Part shown: positions 18,130 to 27,208 of the stretch, piece by piece | Numbering within the stretch: the first letter of the stretch is position 1 | How the letters are laid out: each line of letters begins with the position of its first letter | Source: Thioclava atlantica | Lineage (GTDB): Bacteria > Pseudomonadota > Alphaproteobacteria > Rhodobacterales > Rhodobacteraceae | Length of the DNA stretch: 64,000 bases | Assembly: GCF_000737065.1 (NCBI RefSeq) | Contig: NZ_AQRC01000015.1 | Location: forward strand, 60,430-124,429 | Direction: 5' to 3' | Notes under the pieces: model-generated | What the model saw: only the letters and a program-made list of their open reading frames with translations | What the model was told of the DNA's origin: nothing | Database searches by the model: none | Program-made: the position numbers and the translations under genes

Positions 18130-18852
18130 ATGGCTGATTTCGAAACGATGCGGACGCCCCATGCGGGCACGCGTCAGGCTGCGATTGACGAGGGTCTTCG
18201 CGCGCATATGAACAAGGTCTACGGGCTGATGTCGCTGGCGATGCTGGTGACGGGCGCCGTGGCTTTCGGCGTGGGGACGAACCCGGCTCTGGTGGCTGCG
18301 ATCTTCGGCTCGGGGCTGAAATGGGTCGTGATGCTTGCGCCTCTGGCGATCGTCTTCGCCTTCGGCGCGATGATCAACAAGATGTCGACCTCGACCGCGC
18401 AGATCGTGTTCTTCGTCTATGCCGCGCTCATGGGGCTGTCGATCAGCTTCATCTTCGCCGCCTATACAGGCGTGTCGATCGCGCAGACCTTCCTCGTGAC
18501 CGCGATCTCCTTCGCGGGGCTGTCGCTTTACGGCTACACGACGAAGCGCAACCTGAGCGCCATGGGCTCGTTCCTGATGATGGGCCTGATCGGCCTGATC
18601 GTCGCCTCGATCGTGAACATCTTCCTCGCCTCTTCGGCGATGGCCTTCGCGATCTCGGTGATCGGCGTGCTGATCTTCGCGGGCCTGACCGCCTATGACA
18701 CGCAGAACATCAAGAACACCTACCTGCAGATGGCTGCGGGCGGGGACCGGGACTTCATCGGCAAGGCCGCCATCATCGGCGCGCTGCAGCTCTACCTGGA
18801 CTTCCTGAACCTGTTCATGTTCCTGCTGCAGTTCATGGGCGACCGCCGCTAA
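18130..18852 (+). CDS. Bax inhibitor-1/YccA family membrane protein
   Basis: 240-residue inner-membrane protein with seven predicted helices. Family landmarks are the N-terminal MNKVYGLMSLAML, the central GLSISFIFAAYTGVSIAQTF and the C-terminal ITAYDTQNIKN-like segment (LTAYDTQNIKNTY) followed by ALQLYLDFLNLFMFLLQF. Bacterial members relate to YccA/YbhL, an FtsH substrate or modulator, and to pH-gated Ca2+ leak channels such as BsYetJ. The start is the ATG with TTTGGAGGTGCTG before it. It is followed by a clear terminator and is therefore a single-gene unit. Confidence 0.93.
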   Translation: MADFETMRTPHAGTRQAAIDEGLRAHMNKVYGLMSLAMLVTGAVAFGVGTNPALVAAIFGSGLKWVVMLAPLAIVFAFGAMINKMSTSTAQIVFFVYAALMGLSISFIFAAYTGVSIAQTFLVTAISFAGLSLYGYTTKRNLSAMGSFLMMGLIGLIVASIVNIFLASSAMAFAISVIGVLIFAGLTAYDTQNIKNTYLQMAAGGDRDFIGKAAIIGALQLYLDFLNLFMFLLQFMGDRR

Positions 18853-18877
18853 GGCAGGCCCCGAACCCGAAATGACG

Positions 18878-18903
18878 AAGCCCCGCCTTGTGCGGGGCTT
18901 TTT
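18878..18903 (+). terminator. Rho-independent terminator
   Basis: Stem AAGCCCCGC-CTTGT-GCGGGGCTT followed by a T run, 26 bases after the BI-1 gene. With A residues on the other side it may also serve the convergent gap gene, whose stop is at 18931. Confidence 0.85.
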
Positions 18904-18930
18904 CATGGGAGCGACGAAGCGTCGAGCGCC

Positions 18931-19905
18931 TCAACCCATCCGCAGCGCCATATCCAGCATCCGGTTGGAAAAGCCCCATTCATTGTCATACCAGCCGAAG
19001 ACCCGGATCAGCCCATGCGCGGTCGCCCGCGTCTCGGGCAGCGCCATCACAACGCTTTCGGGCCGCGCGCGCAGATCGGTCGACACGAGCGGCTTCTCGG
19101 TGATGCCGATCACGCCGCCTGCCTCGCGCAATACCGCGTTCACCGCTTCGACCGAGGCGGGCCGGGCGACCGTCACCGCCAGATCGACCGCCGAGACAGA
19201 GGCCGTGGGCACCCGCACCGCCTGCGCGACGAGCCGCCCTGCGAGCCCCGGCAAAACGGCCTCCATCAACGTCCCCGCCGAGGTGGTCGTCGGCACCATC
19301 GAGAGCGCGGCGGCGCGCGAGCGCTCCATCGGCCCGCGCGGCTTGTCCACGGTGGGCTGGCTGCCGGTATAGCAATGGACCGTCGTCATCGAACCGGTGA
19401 CAATGCCGAATTCGCGGTCGAGCAGCCGCGCGAGCGGGGCGAGCGCATTGGTGGTGCAGCTCGCATTCGAGACGACCCGCTGTGCGCCGAGGCTGTCTTC
19501 GTTCGCCCCCAGCACGATCGTCGCCTCGGCCGCCCCGGAGGGCCCCGAAATCAGCACCCGGCGCGCGCCCGCCGCGAGCCCCTGCCCGGCGATCTCGGGC
19601 GTCTCTGCCCGGCCGGTGCATTCCATCACCAGATCGACACCCGACAGATCGAGGCCCGAGATGTCCTCCGCCCGGTGGAGTGCGACGCGCCGCCCGTCGA
19701 TCACGAGCGCGCCGTCCTCGAAGGCGACCGAGCCCTTCCAGGGACCGAAGACGCTGTCATATTCGAAGAGATAGGCGAGCATCTCCGGCGCCTCGATATC
19801 GTTGATGCCGACGATCGCGAGCCCGGGCCACGCATCAGGCGCCTGCGCCCATGCCCGCAGTACCGACCGTCCGATCCGCCCGAACCCGTTGATGAATACC
19901 CGCAT
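18931..19905 (-). CDS. gap: Glyceraldehyde-3-phosphate dehydrogenase
   Basis: 324-residue phosphorylating dehydrogenase. The NAD motif is INGFGRIGRSVLRAW at 5-19; the active-site SNASCTTN places the nucleophile at Cys150, with the base His177 in TVHCYT. It converts glyceraldehyde 3-phosphate to 1,3-bisphosphoglycerate, or the reverse, in central carbon metabolism. Length is slightly below the usual 330-335, without any missing motif. It stands alone and divergent from ectD, so it may be one of several gap paralogues; an erythrose-4-phosphate dehydrogenase role is a less likely alternative. Confidence 0.92.
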   Translation of the reverse strand: MRVFINGFGRIGRSVLRAWAQAPDAWPGLAIVGINDIEAPEMLAYLFEYDSVFGPWKGSVAFEDGALVIDGRRVALHRAEDISGLDLSGVDLVMECTGRAETPEIAGQGLAAGARRVLISGPSGAAEATIVLGANEDSLGAQRVVSNASCTTNALAPLARLLDREFGIVTGSMTTVHCYTGSQPTVDKPRGPMERSRAAALSMVPTTTSAGTLMEAVLPGLAGRLVAQAVRVPTASVSAVDLAVTVARPASVEAVNAVLREAGGVIGITEKPLVSTDLRARPESVVMALPETRATAHGLIRVFGWYDNEWGFSNRMLDMALRMG

Positions 19906-20112
19906 GTCGCACCTCCGACCTCCCGATTACTGCGCCGGTCGAGCCGAGGGAAGCGCGCGATTGTGCCCCGAACACAGACAGCAAGGAACATGTCGCCGCG
20001 AGGCCGCGTTCGCCCCCTGTAACGGCCGGGAGAGCCGGGGTGGCCATTCATGCTCAAAATTGTTACCTCTCCCGCGCTTCCGAAAAATCATCGATTTAGA
20101 GGAGGATTCCCG

Positions 20113-21057
20113 ATGAATATCACGACACCGAATGCCGAATTCGCTGACGTGGACGACTATCCGACAAGACTGAAGGACGCCGAGCGCGTTCTCGAACGCA
20201 AGGATCCCGTTCTGTGGAAGGACTGGGACGAGTCGGCGCCGATCTCGCGTGAGGACGCGCGCCATTACGAAGAGAAGGGGTACCTGATCCGGCGCGACCT
20301 CTTCAGCCCGGACGAGGTACGCAAGCTGATCGAGACCTCCGCCGAGCTGCGCGCGAACGGCCAGCGCATCCGGGCCGAGGATCTCGTGACCGAACCCAAA
20401 TCCGACGCGGTGCGCACGATCTTCCGCCTCGACGAGCACAGCGACCTCTTCGTGCGCCTCGCCGCGGATACGCGCCTCGTGGATGTCGCGCGCTTCCTGC
20501 TGGGCGACGAGGTCTACCTCCACCAGAGCCGCCTGAACTACAAACCGGGCTTCACCGGCAAGGAGTTCTACTGGCATTCGGATTTCGAGACCTGGCACGC
20601 CGAGGACGGGATGCCGCGGATGCGCGCGGTCTCGGCCTCCGTCCTGCTCACGGACAACAGCGCGCTCAACGGGCCGCTGATGCTGATCCCCGGCACCCAC
20701 AAGCAGTTCGTCGCCTGTCAGGGCGAGACGCCTGACGCCAATCACGAGACCAGCCTCAAGATGCAGGAGATCGGCGTGCCCTCGAAGGCGCAGCTCGAGA
20801 AGCTCGCCGCCGAGGCCGGGCTGGACACGGCGACCGGCCCTGCCGGGACCGTGATCTTCTTCGAGTGCAACACGCTGCATGCCTCGAACGGCAATGTGAC
20901 GCCCTTCCCGCGGTCGAACGCGTTCTTCGTCTATAACGCGATCTCGAACCAGCCGGTGGCGCCCTTCGCCGCCTCGAAACCGCGCCCGGCCTTCCTCGCC
21001 AGTCGCGGCGCGGCGAAGCCGATCACGCCTGTCGAAGGCGACCTGACCCGGGCCTGA
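20113..21057 (+). CDS. ectD: Ectoine hydroxylase
   Basis: 314-residue Fe(II)/2-oxoglutarate dioxygenase that turns ectoine into 5-hydroxyectoine, an osmoprotectant. The EctD signature FYWHSDFETWHAEDGMP is present with iron ligands His155 and Asp157; the third ligand is His256 in CNTLHASNGN. The start MNITTPNAEFADVDDY is fixed by AGAGGAGG eight bases upstream. No ectABC or ask genes lie in the window, so it is a solitary ectD here; the substrate would come from a distant ectABC locus or from import. Expression is probably osmotically controlled, but no element is visible. Confidence 0.95.
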   Translation: MNITTPNAEFADVDDYPTRLKDAERVLERKDPVLWKDWDESAPISREDARHYEEKGYLIRRDLFSPDEVRKLIETSAELRANGQRIRAEDLVTEPKSDAVRTIFRLDEHSDLFVRLAADTRLVDVARFLLGDEVYLHQSRLNYKPGFTGKEFYWHSDFETWHAEDGMPRMRAVSASVLLTDNSALNGPLMLIPGTHKQFVACQGETPDANHETSLKMQEIGVPSKAQLEKLAAEAGLDTATGPAGTVIFFECNTLHASNGNVTPFPRSNAFFVYNAISNQPVAPFAASKPRPAFLASRGAAKPITPVEGDLTRA

Positions 21058-21254
21058 TCCCGCTTGCGGCGTCCGCCTCGCGGGCGCCGCCTCCTATCGC
21101 GCGACCTCATCACCCGCGGCTAACGTCTTTTCACAACACCGTTATTTCGACCGCCGCGCCCCAGATGCGCCCACCGCGCCTTGATTCAGGTCAGAGAACG
21201 GCCGCGAAAAGCGTCCCTCAATCTGCGCATTCCAAGCTTTCTCGGGAGAGGCAA

Positions 21255-21746
21255 ATGCGCGACACGAATATCAAGGCCGAACGCACGGTCATCGTTCTCC
21301 TGCGCCTGTCGATGGCGTGGGTCTTCCTCTATGCCGCCTCGCACCAGATCACCGTACCGGGCTGGAGCGCGACGGGGTTCCTCGAACATACGAAAACCTT
21401 TCACTGGCTCTTCGCCGAGTTTACCGGGCCGGTGACGGGGCCGATCGTCTCCTTCCTTGTCGAATGGGGGCATTTCGCGATCGGTCTGTCGCTGCTGCTC
21501 GGGTTCTTCACCCGCATCGGCGCGAGCGCGGGCATCGGGCTGATGATCCTTTACTGGATGGCCCATATGGACTTCCCCTATATCAGCAATACCAACAACT
21601 TCCTGCTCGACGAGCACATCGTCTATGCGCTGGTGCTGCTGCTGGTGATCGTCGCCAGGGCCGGGCGGGTCTTCGGGCTCGACGGCCTTTTGTCGGAAAC
21701 CTCGCTCGTGCGGCGGAACCATCTGTTGAGCTGGGCGGCTGGCTGA
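21255..21746 (+). CDS. DoxX-family membrane protein
   Basis: 163-residue protein with four predicted membrane helices (for example LLRLSMAWVFLYAASHQI, FAIGLSLLLGFFTRIGA, YALVLLLVIVARAGR). The pattern of a short polar N-terminus and GLSLLLGFFTRIGA fits the DoxX/thiosulphate:quinone oxidoreductase small-subunit-like superfamily, whose members have varied or unknown roles. The start is the ATG after GGGAGAGGCAA. No partner oxidoreductase gene is adjacent. Confidence 0.8.
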   Translation: MRDTNIKAERTVIVLLRLSMAWVFLYAASHQITVPGWSATGFLEHTKTFHWLFAEFTGPVTGPIVSFLVEWGHFAIGLSLLLGFFTRIGASAGIGLMILYWMAHMDFPYISNTNNFLLDEHIVYALVLLLVIVARAGRVFGLDGLLSETSLVRRNHLLSWAAG

Positions 21747-22090
21747 GCGCCGTCGCTTCCGCATACCATCGCGGCGGGCCGAGGACAGCCGCGATGGCTC
21801 GCACATCCGCGGGCAGGCGCGTCCATGGCTCCGCCCTGCCCCCTGCCCCGGCAATCCATCCGGCCGGACGCCGACCTCCAGCCCACGTCCGCCATCTGCC
21901 GCGACACGAGACGGAGAGCGGAGGGCGAAACGGAGCCCCTTCCGAGCCTCCGGAACGGGCAGAAACCGGGCTTTCCTCCTCAGACGATCACAAGGATGTT
22001 TACCCCTCTGCCCCTTCACCCTCGGCGAGCGAGGGGTCAAAGAGTTGATGAGACCCACCAAACGCCGGACATCCGACCGAGGGAGGAAGC
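21747..22090. other. Intergenic stretch without a supported gene
   Basis: 344 bases between doxX and the MFS gene. Short frames exist on both strands but lack recognisable content or ribosome sites. A promoter for the MFS gene should lie here; a GAGGGAGGA ribosome site is present immediately before 22091. Confidence 0.5.
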
Positions 22091-23296
22091 ATGAGCCGCC
22101 AGAAGAACGAGACCAGCCTGACGCAGGGCGAATTCCGCGCCACCGCGTCGATCGCCGCGATCTACATGACCCGACTTCTGGGCCTGTTCATGATCTATCC
22201 GGTCTTCGCGCATTACGCTGACGGGCTGACCGGGGCCACCGCGACCACGATCGGCCTTGCGCTTGGCGCCTATGGCCTGACGCAGGGGCTGCTGCAGATC
22301 CCGTTCGGGCTTCTCTCGGACCGGCTCGGCCGGCGCACTCTTGTCATCGCGGGGCTGGCGCTCTTCTGCCTCGGCAGCGTGACCGCCGCGATGTCGCATA
22401 CGATCACCGGCGTGATCGTCGGACGGGCGCTGCAGGGGGCCGGCGCGATCGGATCGGTGCTGCTGGCCTCGGTCGCCGATGTCACCCGCTCCGAGACGCG
22501 CACCCGGGCGATGGCGATCGTCGGCGTCTCGATCGGCTTTTCCTTCATGGTTGCGGTGATCCTCGGGCCGCTCGTCGCGGTCTTCGCCGGGCTCTCGGGC
22601 ATCTTCTGGCTGACGGCGGGCCTCGCGCTGGTGGGCATCGTGATCGCCTCCTTCGTGATCCCGACCCGCGAGACGCACGAGGCCGGGATCGGCATCGCCC
22701 GCGCGAGCCTGCGCGAGCTGATCACCGATCCGCGCCTCCTGGAACTCGATTTCGCGATCTTCACCCTGCACGCAACGATGACCGCGCTGTTCCTAGCCGT
22801 GCCGATGATCGTCTCCCGGACGCTGGGCCTCGGCGGCGGGAGCGCATGGGTGCTCTACCTCCCGGTTCTGGTGGCGGCGGCAGGTTTGATGGTGCCCTTC
22901 GTCATCATCGCCGAGAAACATGGCCGTATGAACCAGATCCGCCTGATCTCGGTGGCGCTGATCGGCCTGAGCGAGCTGATCCTGCTGGTGCTGGGGAATA
23001 ACGCGATCGGGGTCGTGGCGGCGCTCGTGATCTTCTTCACCGCCTTCACCGTGCTCGAGGCGCTCCTGCCCTCCGCGCTCACCAAGGCCGCACCCGCCTC
23101 GGCCAAGGGCACCGCCTCCGGCCTCTATTCCAGCTCGCAATTCATCGGCATCTTCGTCGGCGGCACGATCGGCGGGCTCGCGATGGACCATGGCGGCGCC
23201 GCGACGGTGATCGGCTTCGTCCTTGCATTGACGCTGATCTGGGGCGCATCGCTCGCGCTGGTAAGCCGTCGCGCCGCGAGCCCGCAGCGCAGTTGA
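22091..23296 (+). CDS. MFS transporter
   Basis: 401-residue major facilitator protein with twelve predicted helices. Motif A between helices 2 and 3 reads GLLSDRLGRRTLVIAGL, and an antiporter-like motif appears in helix 5 region (MVAVILGPLVAVFAG). The sequence resembles YajR/Bcr-type proton-driven drug or metabolite exporters, but the substrate cannot be told. The start MSRQKNETSLTQGEFRAT follows a strong GAGGGAGGA site. The gene is the last conserved-looking one before a non-coding stretch and the lsr locus. Confidence 0.88.
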   Translation: MSRQKNETSLTQGEFRATASIAAIYMTRLLGLFMIYPVFAHYADGLTGATATTIGLALGAYGLTQGLLQIPFGLLSDRLGRRTLVIAGLALFCLGSVTAAMSHTITGVIVGRALQGAGAIGSVLLASVADVTRSETRTRAMAIVGVSIGFSFMVAVILGPLVAVFAGLSGIFWLTAGLALVGIVIASFVIPTRETHEAGIGIARASLRELITDPRLLELDFAIFTLHATMTALFLAVPMIVSRTLGLGGGSAWVLYLPVLVAAAGLMVPFVIIAEKHGRMNQIRLISVALIGLSELILLVLGNNAIGVVAALVIFFTAFTVLEALLPSALTKAAPASAKGTASGLYSSSQFIGIFVGGTIGGLAMDHGGAATVIGFVLALTLIWGASLALVSRRAASPQRS

Positions 23297-23859
23297 GGGG
23301 GGTGGCCGCCTCTCTGCTCCGACTGGCCGGTTTCGGTCCGGTTGAACGCGCCCTCGTGATTTGCACGCTTCCAGGGCGCCGCGACGGCGATCAGGATAAA
23401 TGTGGTCGCTCCGGTCTCTTGCTGCTGATTTTACATGGGATGCGGCACGAAGGACTATGTTCGCGGCCGCAGCGACATTCTCGTACCGGTTGACGAAATC
23501 CCACCGTTTTTCTGAAGCTCAAGTCCGTGCACCGGCGTCACCGACCAGGATGTCGATCAGGCCCCGTCTCATGCATGAGTGATGCATCCGCGTTCGCCGC
23601 TTGTCCTTGCGACTGATGGCCAGATGCGGCGAGCGAGGACTTTGCGGTCATGCTGCTCGACGCTGATTTCGGCATGGACTTGTTCACTACGCTCGCTGAC
23701 ATCACGAACGACCACCATGCGGAAAATTCAGTGCGGAGTTCGCACCGGAATGAATGACCGCAAGGGGCCGTCTCCACGCACGGACGCCTACGACTAGCGC
23801 CCATCAGTTTCACGCACCTTACCCATCATAGTCGCTTGTTCGAGCGATCACGCTCCCCT
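23297..23859. other. Low-coding stretch beside the lsr locus
   Basis: 563 bases with only short, unsupported frames. Its left-hand end is the MFS 3' side; its right-hand end contains an 18-base near repeat (23833-23850) of the aldolase 3' coding end (23875-23892). It may be decayed sequence, including what once followed the aldolase domain. I could not match any part to a known family. Confidence 0.45.
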
Positions 23860-25101
23860 TCATTTCTTCAGCTTCGCCTGTTCGAGCGACCAATATTCCA
23901 TATCGAAAAGCTCGTTCTCCGAAATCGGCGAGAACCGCCCGAACTCTTCCGCTGCATTCACGATGCGCGCCGTTTGCTCAAGCAGGTCGCCAGCGATACG
24001 CGCCGCTTTTTCACTCACGCCCACGCCAAAAAGCCCCACCCCGGGCACGAGCACCGCGCGGGGCGCGGGATCGAGCATGGTTTTCGGTTCGGAGGCGTGG
24101 GGGGCGTTGCGCACGAAATAGGCCTGATAGCGGTCGGCATACTCCGCCAACTTCCGCTCGATCTCAGCGGCATCGTCGCGAGCCTCGAGGAGCAGCGGGA
24201 ACGGTTTGATCCGGATCACATGGTCCGGGGTTGCGGTGCCTCGCATCGCCAATTCGTAGAGGTTCTCGCATTCGAGATAGCGCCGGATCGCAGGCGTAGA
24301 GCGGAAATCGACCGCGGGCGCCTTCCCAAGCGCGCCCTGCCCAGCGAGCGCGCTGGTCAGAGAGGCAGCCAAGTCGTGCGGCGCCTCGGTGTCGTTGGCC
24401 TGTGGCGCCTCCACCGCGATACCTTTGGCCGCCAGAAATTCTTCCGCCGTTGTGACGAACTCAAGCGTCAACTCGTAGCTTCCACGGGCGCTCTCGGCGA
24501 AGGTGACCAGCCCGTGTTTCTCGAGCCACAGCCCCTCCACCGTCGGATCGCGGGCAAGCGCCTCCTTGCAGGCATGGCTCAACGCGTAACCGGGCATGAC
24601 ATAGGGCACGAACCCGACCCGACCGCGATAGAGGTCGCCTACCACTCCGTCCATGTCCTCCTGATCGGCAAGCGCGAGGATTGCCGTGGCATGGCTGTGA
24701 TCGACGAAAGCCTGCGGCATATAGGCGTGCAGCAGGGCCTCCACCGAGGGGGTCGGCGCGCGCGAATCCAAAAGATGACCGCGCAGGAAAGCGACCATAT
24801 CCTCGTCGGACATATGCGGGATCGCGCGGGTCTCCAGCAACGGCTCCAACCGCATCGCCGGAAGGCCGGGCGCTTCGATATCGCCGAGATCCCAGCCCGA
24901 GCCCTTCACATGGATGACCGCCCCACCCGGCGCGTCGGAGATCTTGACCGAGGTATTGCCACCGCCGTGCAGCACCAGATCCGGATCCTGTCCGATCAGG
25001 CGCGAGCTGTAGACGCGCAGCCCCAGCGCGGCGGGCTGGCCCGCCGCTTCGGCGGCCTCGGCGAATTTGCGGGCTTCGGCGTCATTCCAGCGCGATTGCA
25101 T
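23860..25101 (-). CDS. Class II aldolase, RhaD/COG3347 type without the dehydrogenase domain
   Basis: 413-residue metal-dependent aldolase. HGGGNTSVK (45-53) binds phosphate; Glu121, the HSH pair at 135-137 and His196 in LEKHGLV form the catalytic and zinc site. Relatives are usually about 680-700 residues with a fused C-terminal SDR domain (rhamnulose-1-phosphate aldolase/lactaldehyde dehydrogenase type); this protein ends at MEYWSLEQAKLKK, where the linker to the SDR domain would begin. The start MQSRWNDAEARK follows AAGGAG. It lies 69 bases after lsrB in the lsr operon, in the place of lsrF, so it may cleave the phosphorylated AI-2 product. That role is inference. Confidence 0.85.
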   Translation of the reverse strand: MQSRWNDAEARKFAEAAEAAGQPAALGLRVYSSRLIGQDPDLVLHGGGNTSVKISDAPGGAVIHVKGSGWDLGDIEAPGLPAMRLEPLLETRAIPHMSDEDMVAFLRGHLLDSRAPTPSVEALLHAYMPQAFVDHSHATAILALADQEDMDGVVGDLYRGRVGFVPYVMPGYALSHACKEALARDPTVEGLWLEKHGLVTFAESARGSYELTLEFVTTAEEFLAAKGIAVEAPQANDTEAPHDLAASLTSALAGQGALGKAPAVDFRSTPAIRRYLECENLYELAMRGTATPDHVIRIKPFPLLLEARDDAAEIERKLAEYADRYQAYFVRNAPHASEPKTMLDPAPRAVLVPGVGLFGVGVSEKAARIAGDLLEQTARIVNAAEEFGRFSPISENELFDMEYWSLEQAKLKK

Positions 25102-25170
25102 CGGCGGCTCCTTTTCAACGAATTCGCGAGGGCACGTCGCCGCGCCCTCGCCAGATGGCATCACAGGTGA

Positions 25171-26190
25171 TCAGAAATCGAAGTTGTCGATATTATCTTT
25201 GGTGAAAACCGTGCGCTCGGGCAGCAAGATGATGCCGTTATCCTTGGCCTCATACTTGTAGCCCTGAACCGAGTTCGGCGAGACTGTCACATCGCCGATG
25301 CCCGGCACCTTCATCGTGTCACCCACCTTCAGCGGCCCGTCCTTGAGCACATGATCGGCCACAGCGACCGAGATCGCACCCTGCTGGGTCACGTCCCACA
25401 GACCGAAGCGCGCAACCGTCCCGCGCTTCACATAGGGGCGCATCACGTTGGGCGTCGAGAAGCCCACGATCGTCACCTTGCCCGCCTTGTCGAGATTCTC
25501 GGCGGCCTGGGCCGCGGCCGGAAGCGCGTTCGCATCGGGCGCGATGATCGCGTCGAGATCGGGATAGGCGCTGAGGATACCCTCGGCGGTCTGAAGCGAT
25601 TTCTGCGCGTCGTTATAGCCGTATTGCGTGGTCACGATCTCCCAGCCGGGATGCTCCTTGGCGATCTTAGCCTTAGCGGCCGCGACCCAGGCATTCTGGT
25701 CGGTCACGGTGGGCGAGGAATAGAAGAAGGCGACCTTCGCCTTGTCCTTGCCCTTCAGGCCGTCCGACGCCATGTCCACGAGCATGCCACCAAGCTGATC
25801 TGGTGTACCCTGGTTCACGTAATAGGAGCGGCATTCGGGGTTCACATCCGAATCCCAGGTCATCACCAGCACGCCGCGCGCCATCGCCTGCTTTAGCGCC
25901 GGGCAGAGCCCGTCGGGCGAGACCGAGGCGAGGATCACGGCCTTGTAGCCCTGATTGACGAAGTTGTTCACGAACTGAACCTGCCCCGAGACGCTGGGCT
26001 CGGTCGGCCCGTCATAGGTGACGTTGTCGCCGAGCTTCTTGCCCATGTCGACAGCGCCCTTGCCGCCCGACGTGAAGTAGCCCACCCCGACAAGTTTCGG
26101 AATGAAGGCGATGTCCTCGGCCGCGGCCGAATTGGCCATCAGCATCCCCGCCGCGAGGGTGCCCATCACCCAATTGGTCGTTTTACGCAT
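25171..26190 (-). CDS. lsrB: AI-2 (autoinducer-2) periplasmic binding protein
   Basis: 339-residue periplasmic protein with a signal peptide cleaved near SAAA-ED (about residue 24). It is strongly similar over its whole length to enteric Lsr[41 protein letters not shown] and [18 protein letters not shown] are near-identical blocks. All six AI-2 ligands of LsrB are conserved at Lys32, Asp113, Asp164, Gln165, Pro218 and Ala220. It delivers AI-2 to the LsrACD importer. The ATG follows GAGGAGGAGA. It is fourth gene of lsrA-C-D-B, 34 bases after lsrD. Confidence 0.97.
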   Translation of the reverse strand: MRKTTNWVMGTLAAGMLMANSAAAEDIAFIPKLVGVGYFTSGGKGAVDMGKKLGDNVTYDGPTEPSVSGQVQFVNNFVNQGYKAVILASVSPDGLCPALKQAMARGVLVMTWDSDVNPECRSYYVNQGTPDQLGGMLVDMASDGLKGKDKAKVAFFYSSPTVTDQNAWVAAAKAKIAKEHPGWEIVTTQYGYNDAQKSLQTAEGILSAYPDLDAIIAPDANALPAAAQAAENLDKAGKVTIVGFSTPNVMRPYVKRGTVARFGLWDVTQQGAISVAVADHVLKDGPLKVGDTMKVPGIGDVTVSPNSVQGYKYEAKDNGIILLPERTVFTKDNIDNFDF

Positions 26191-26224
26191 TTCAGTTCTC
26201 CTCCTCTGAACGCTTTGGCCTGCG

Positions 26225-27208
26225 TCATTCTGACGGACGCGGCCGAACCGGAATGAACTCGCGCAGCAAGGACGCCCCGTGGCGCATTGCGACGACGACA
26301 ACCAGCAGCGCTCCGGACAACGCACTGGAAACCTGACTGGGAACTCCGCTCATCTGCAGGCCCTGCTGCAGATAGCCGATGATGAAAGTGGCGATAATGG
26401 TGCCGATCACCGAGCCCTGACCGCCGTAGATCGAGGCCCCTCCGAGAACGGCGGCGGTGATCGCGGGCAGGAGCGTCGCCTTGCCCAGATCCACCCGCGC
26501 CGAGCCGAAATAGGCCGACAGCAGCAGCCCCGCAAGCGCGGCGGCAAGCCCGGTGATGACATAGGTCAAGAGCTGCACCCGCGCGACGGGCATGCCCGCG
26601 TGGCGGGCGGCGGATTCGTTCTGGCCGATCTGGAACACCAGCCGCCCGAAGCGCGTGACATGCAGCAGCACCAGCATCACCAGCGAGAAGGCGAGGAACA
26701 CGAAAAGCGGCATCGGAAGCCCGAGGATCATCTGGTAGCCAAGCCCGGTGAAGACAGCCGGGAAGCCGCCGATCCCGTCATAGCCATTCGCCCCCACGAC
26801 CCCTGAGAGCACCGTGGCCGCCCCCGAAAACATGTAAAGCGCGCCAAGCGTCACCACGAGCGGTTGAAGTCGCGTCAGCCGGATGATCGTCGCGTTCAGC
26901 AGCCCCGCCAGCGCGCCCGTCGCGAAACCGACCGCAAGCGAGACCGCGAGCGGCATCCCGAAGAAATTGGCGATGCCGAAGGTGATCGCGCAAAGTCCCA
27001 CGGTCGAGGCGAAGCTCACATCGATCCCGCCGGCAATGATCACCAGCGTCAACGGCACGGCCACGATCCCGACATGGACGAAATCGGAAGTGCCATAGAG
27101 CAACGAACTCAGATTGAGGAAGCGCGGGTTGATCGCCCCGAAGATTGCAAGCTCAAGGACCAGTAGTCCGAGCAAGAGGACTTCCCACCGCATCACGAGA
27201 CGCTTCAT
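26225..27208 (-). CDS. lsrD: AI-2 ABC transporter permease LsrD
   Basis: 327-residue polytopic permease of the ribose/AI-2 family (BPD_transp_2) with about nine to ten helices. [48 protein letters not shown] and [25 protein letters not shown] match enteric LsrD closely, which separates it from generic sugar permeases. It pairs with LsrC to form the channel. Its start overlaps the end of lsrC by four bases (ATGA). Confidence 0.95.
   Translation of the reverse strand: MKRLVMRWEVLLLGLLVLELAIFGAINPRFLNLSSLLYGTSDFVHVGIVAVPLTLVIIAGGIDVSFASTVGLCAITFGIANFFGMPLAVSLAVGFATGALAGLLNATIIRLTRLQPLVVTLGALYMFSGAATVLSGVVGANGYDGIGGFPAVFTGLGYQMILGLPMPLFVFLAFSLVMLVLLHVTRFGRLVFQIGQNESAARHAGMPVARVQLLTYVITGLAAALAGLLLSAYFGSARVDLGKATLLPAITAAVLGGASIYGGQGSVIGTIIATFIIGYLQQGLQMSGVPSQVSSALSGALLVVVVAMRHGASLLREFIPVRPRPSE

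Noticed and set aside
23297..23400. Copy of the tRNA-Arg 3' end as left attachment site of the lsr block
   Set aside because: Looked for a direct repeat of the tRNA-Arg 3' end beside the MFS gene and found only a few matching bases.
23538..23813. 91-codon minus-strand frame and overlapping plus-strand frames near the lsr locus
   Set aside because: No family resemblance, no ribosome site, and the stretch looks like decayed non-coding DNA.
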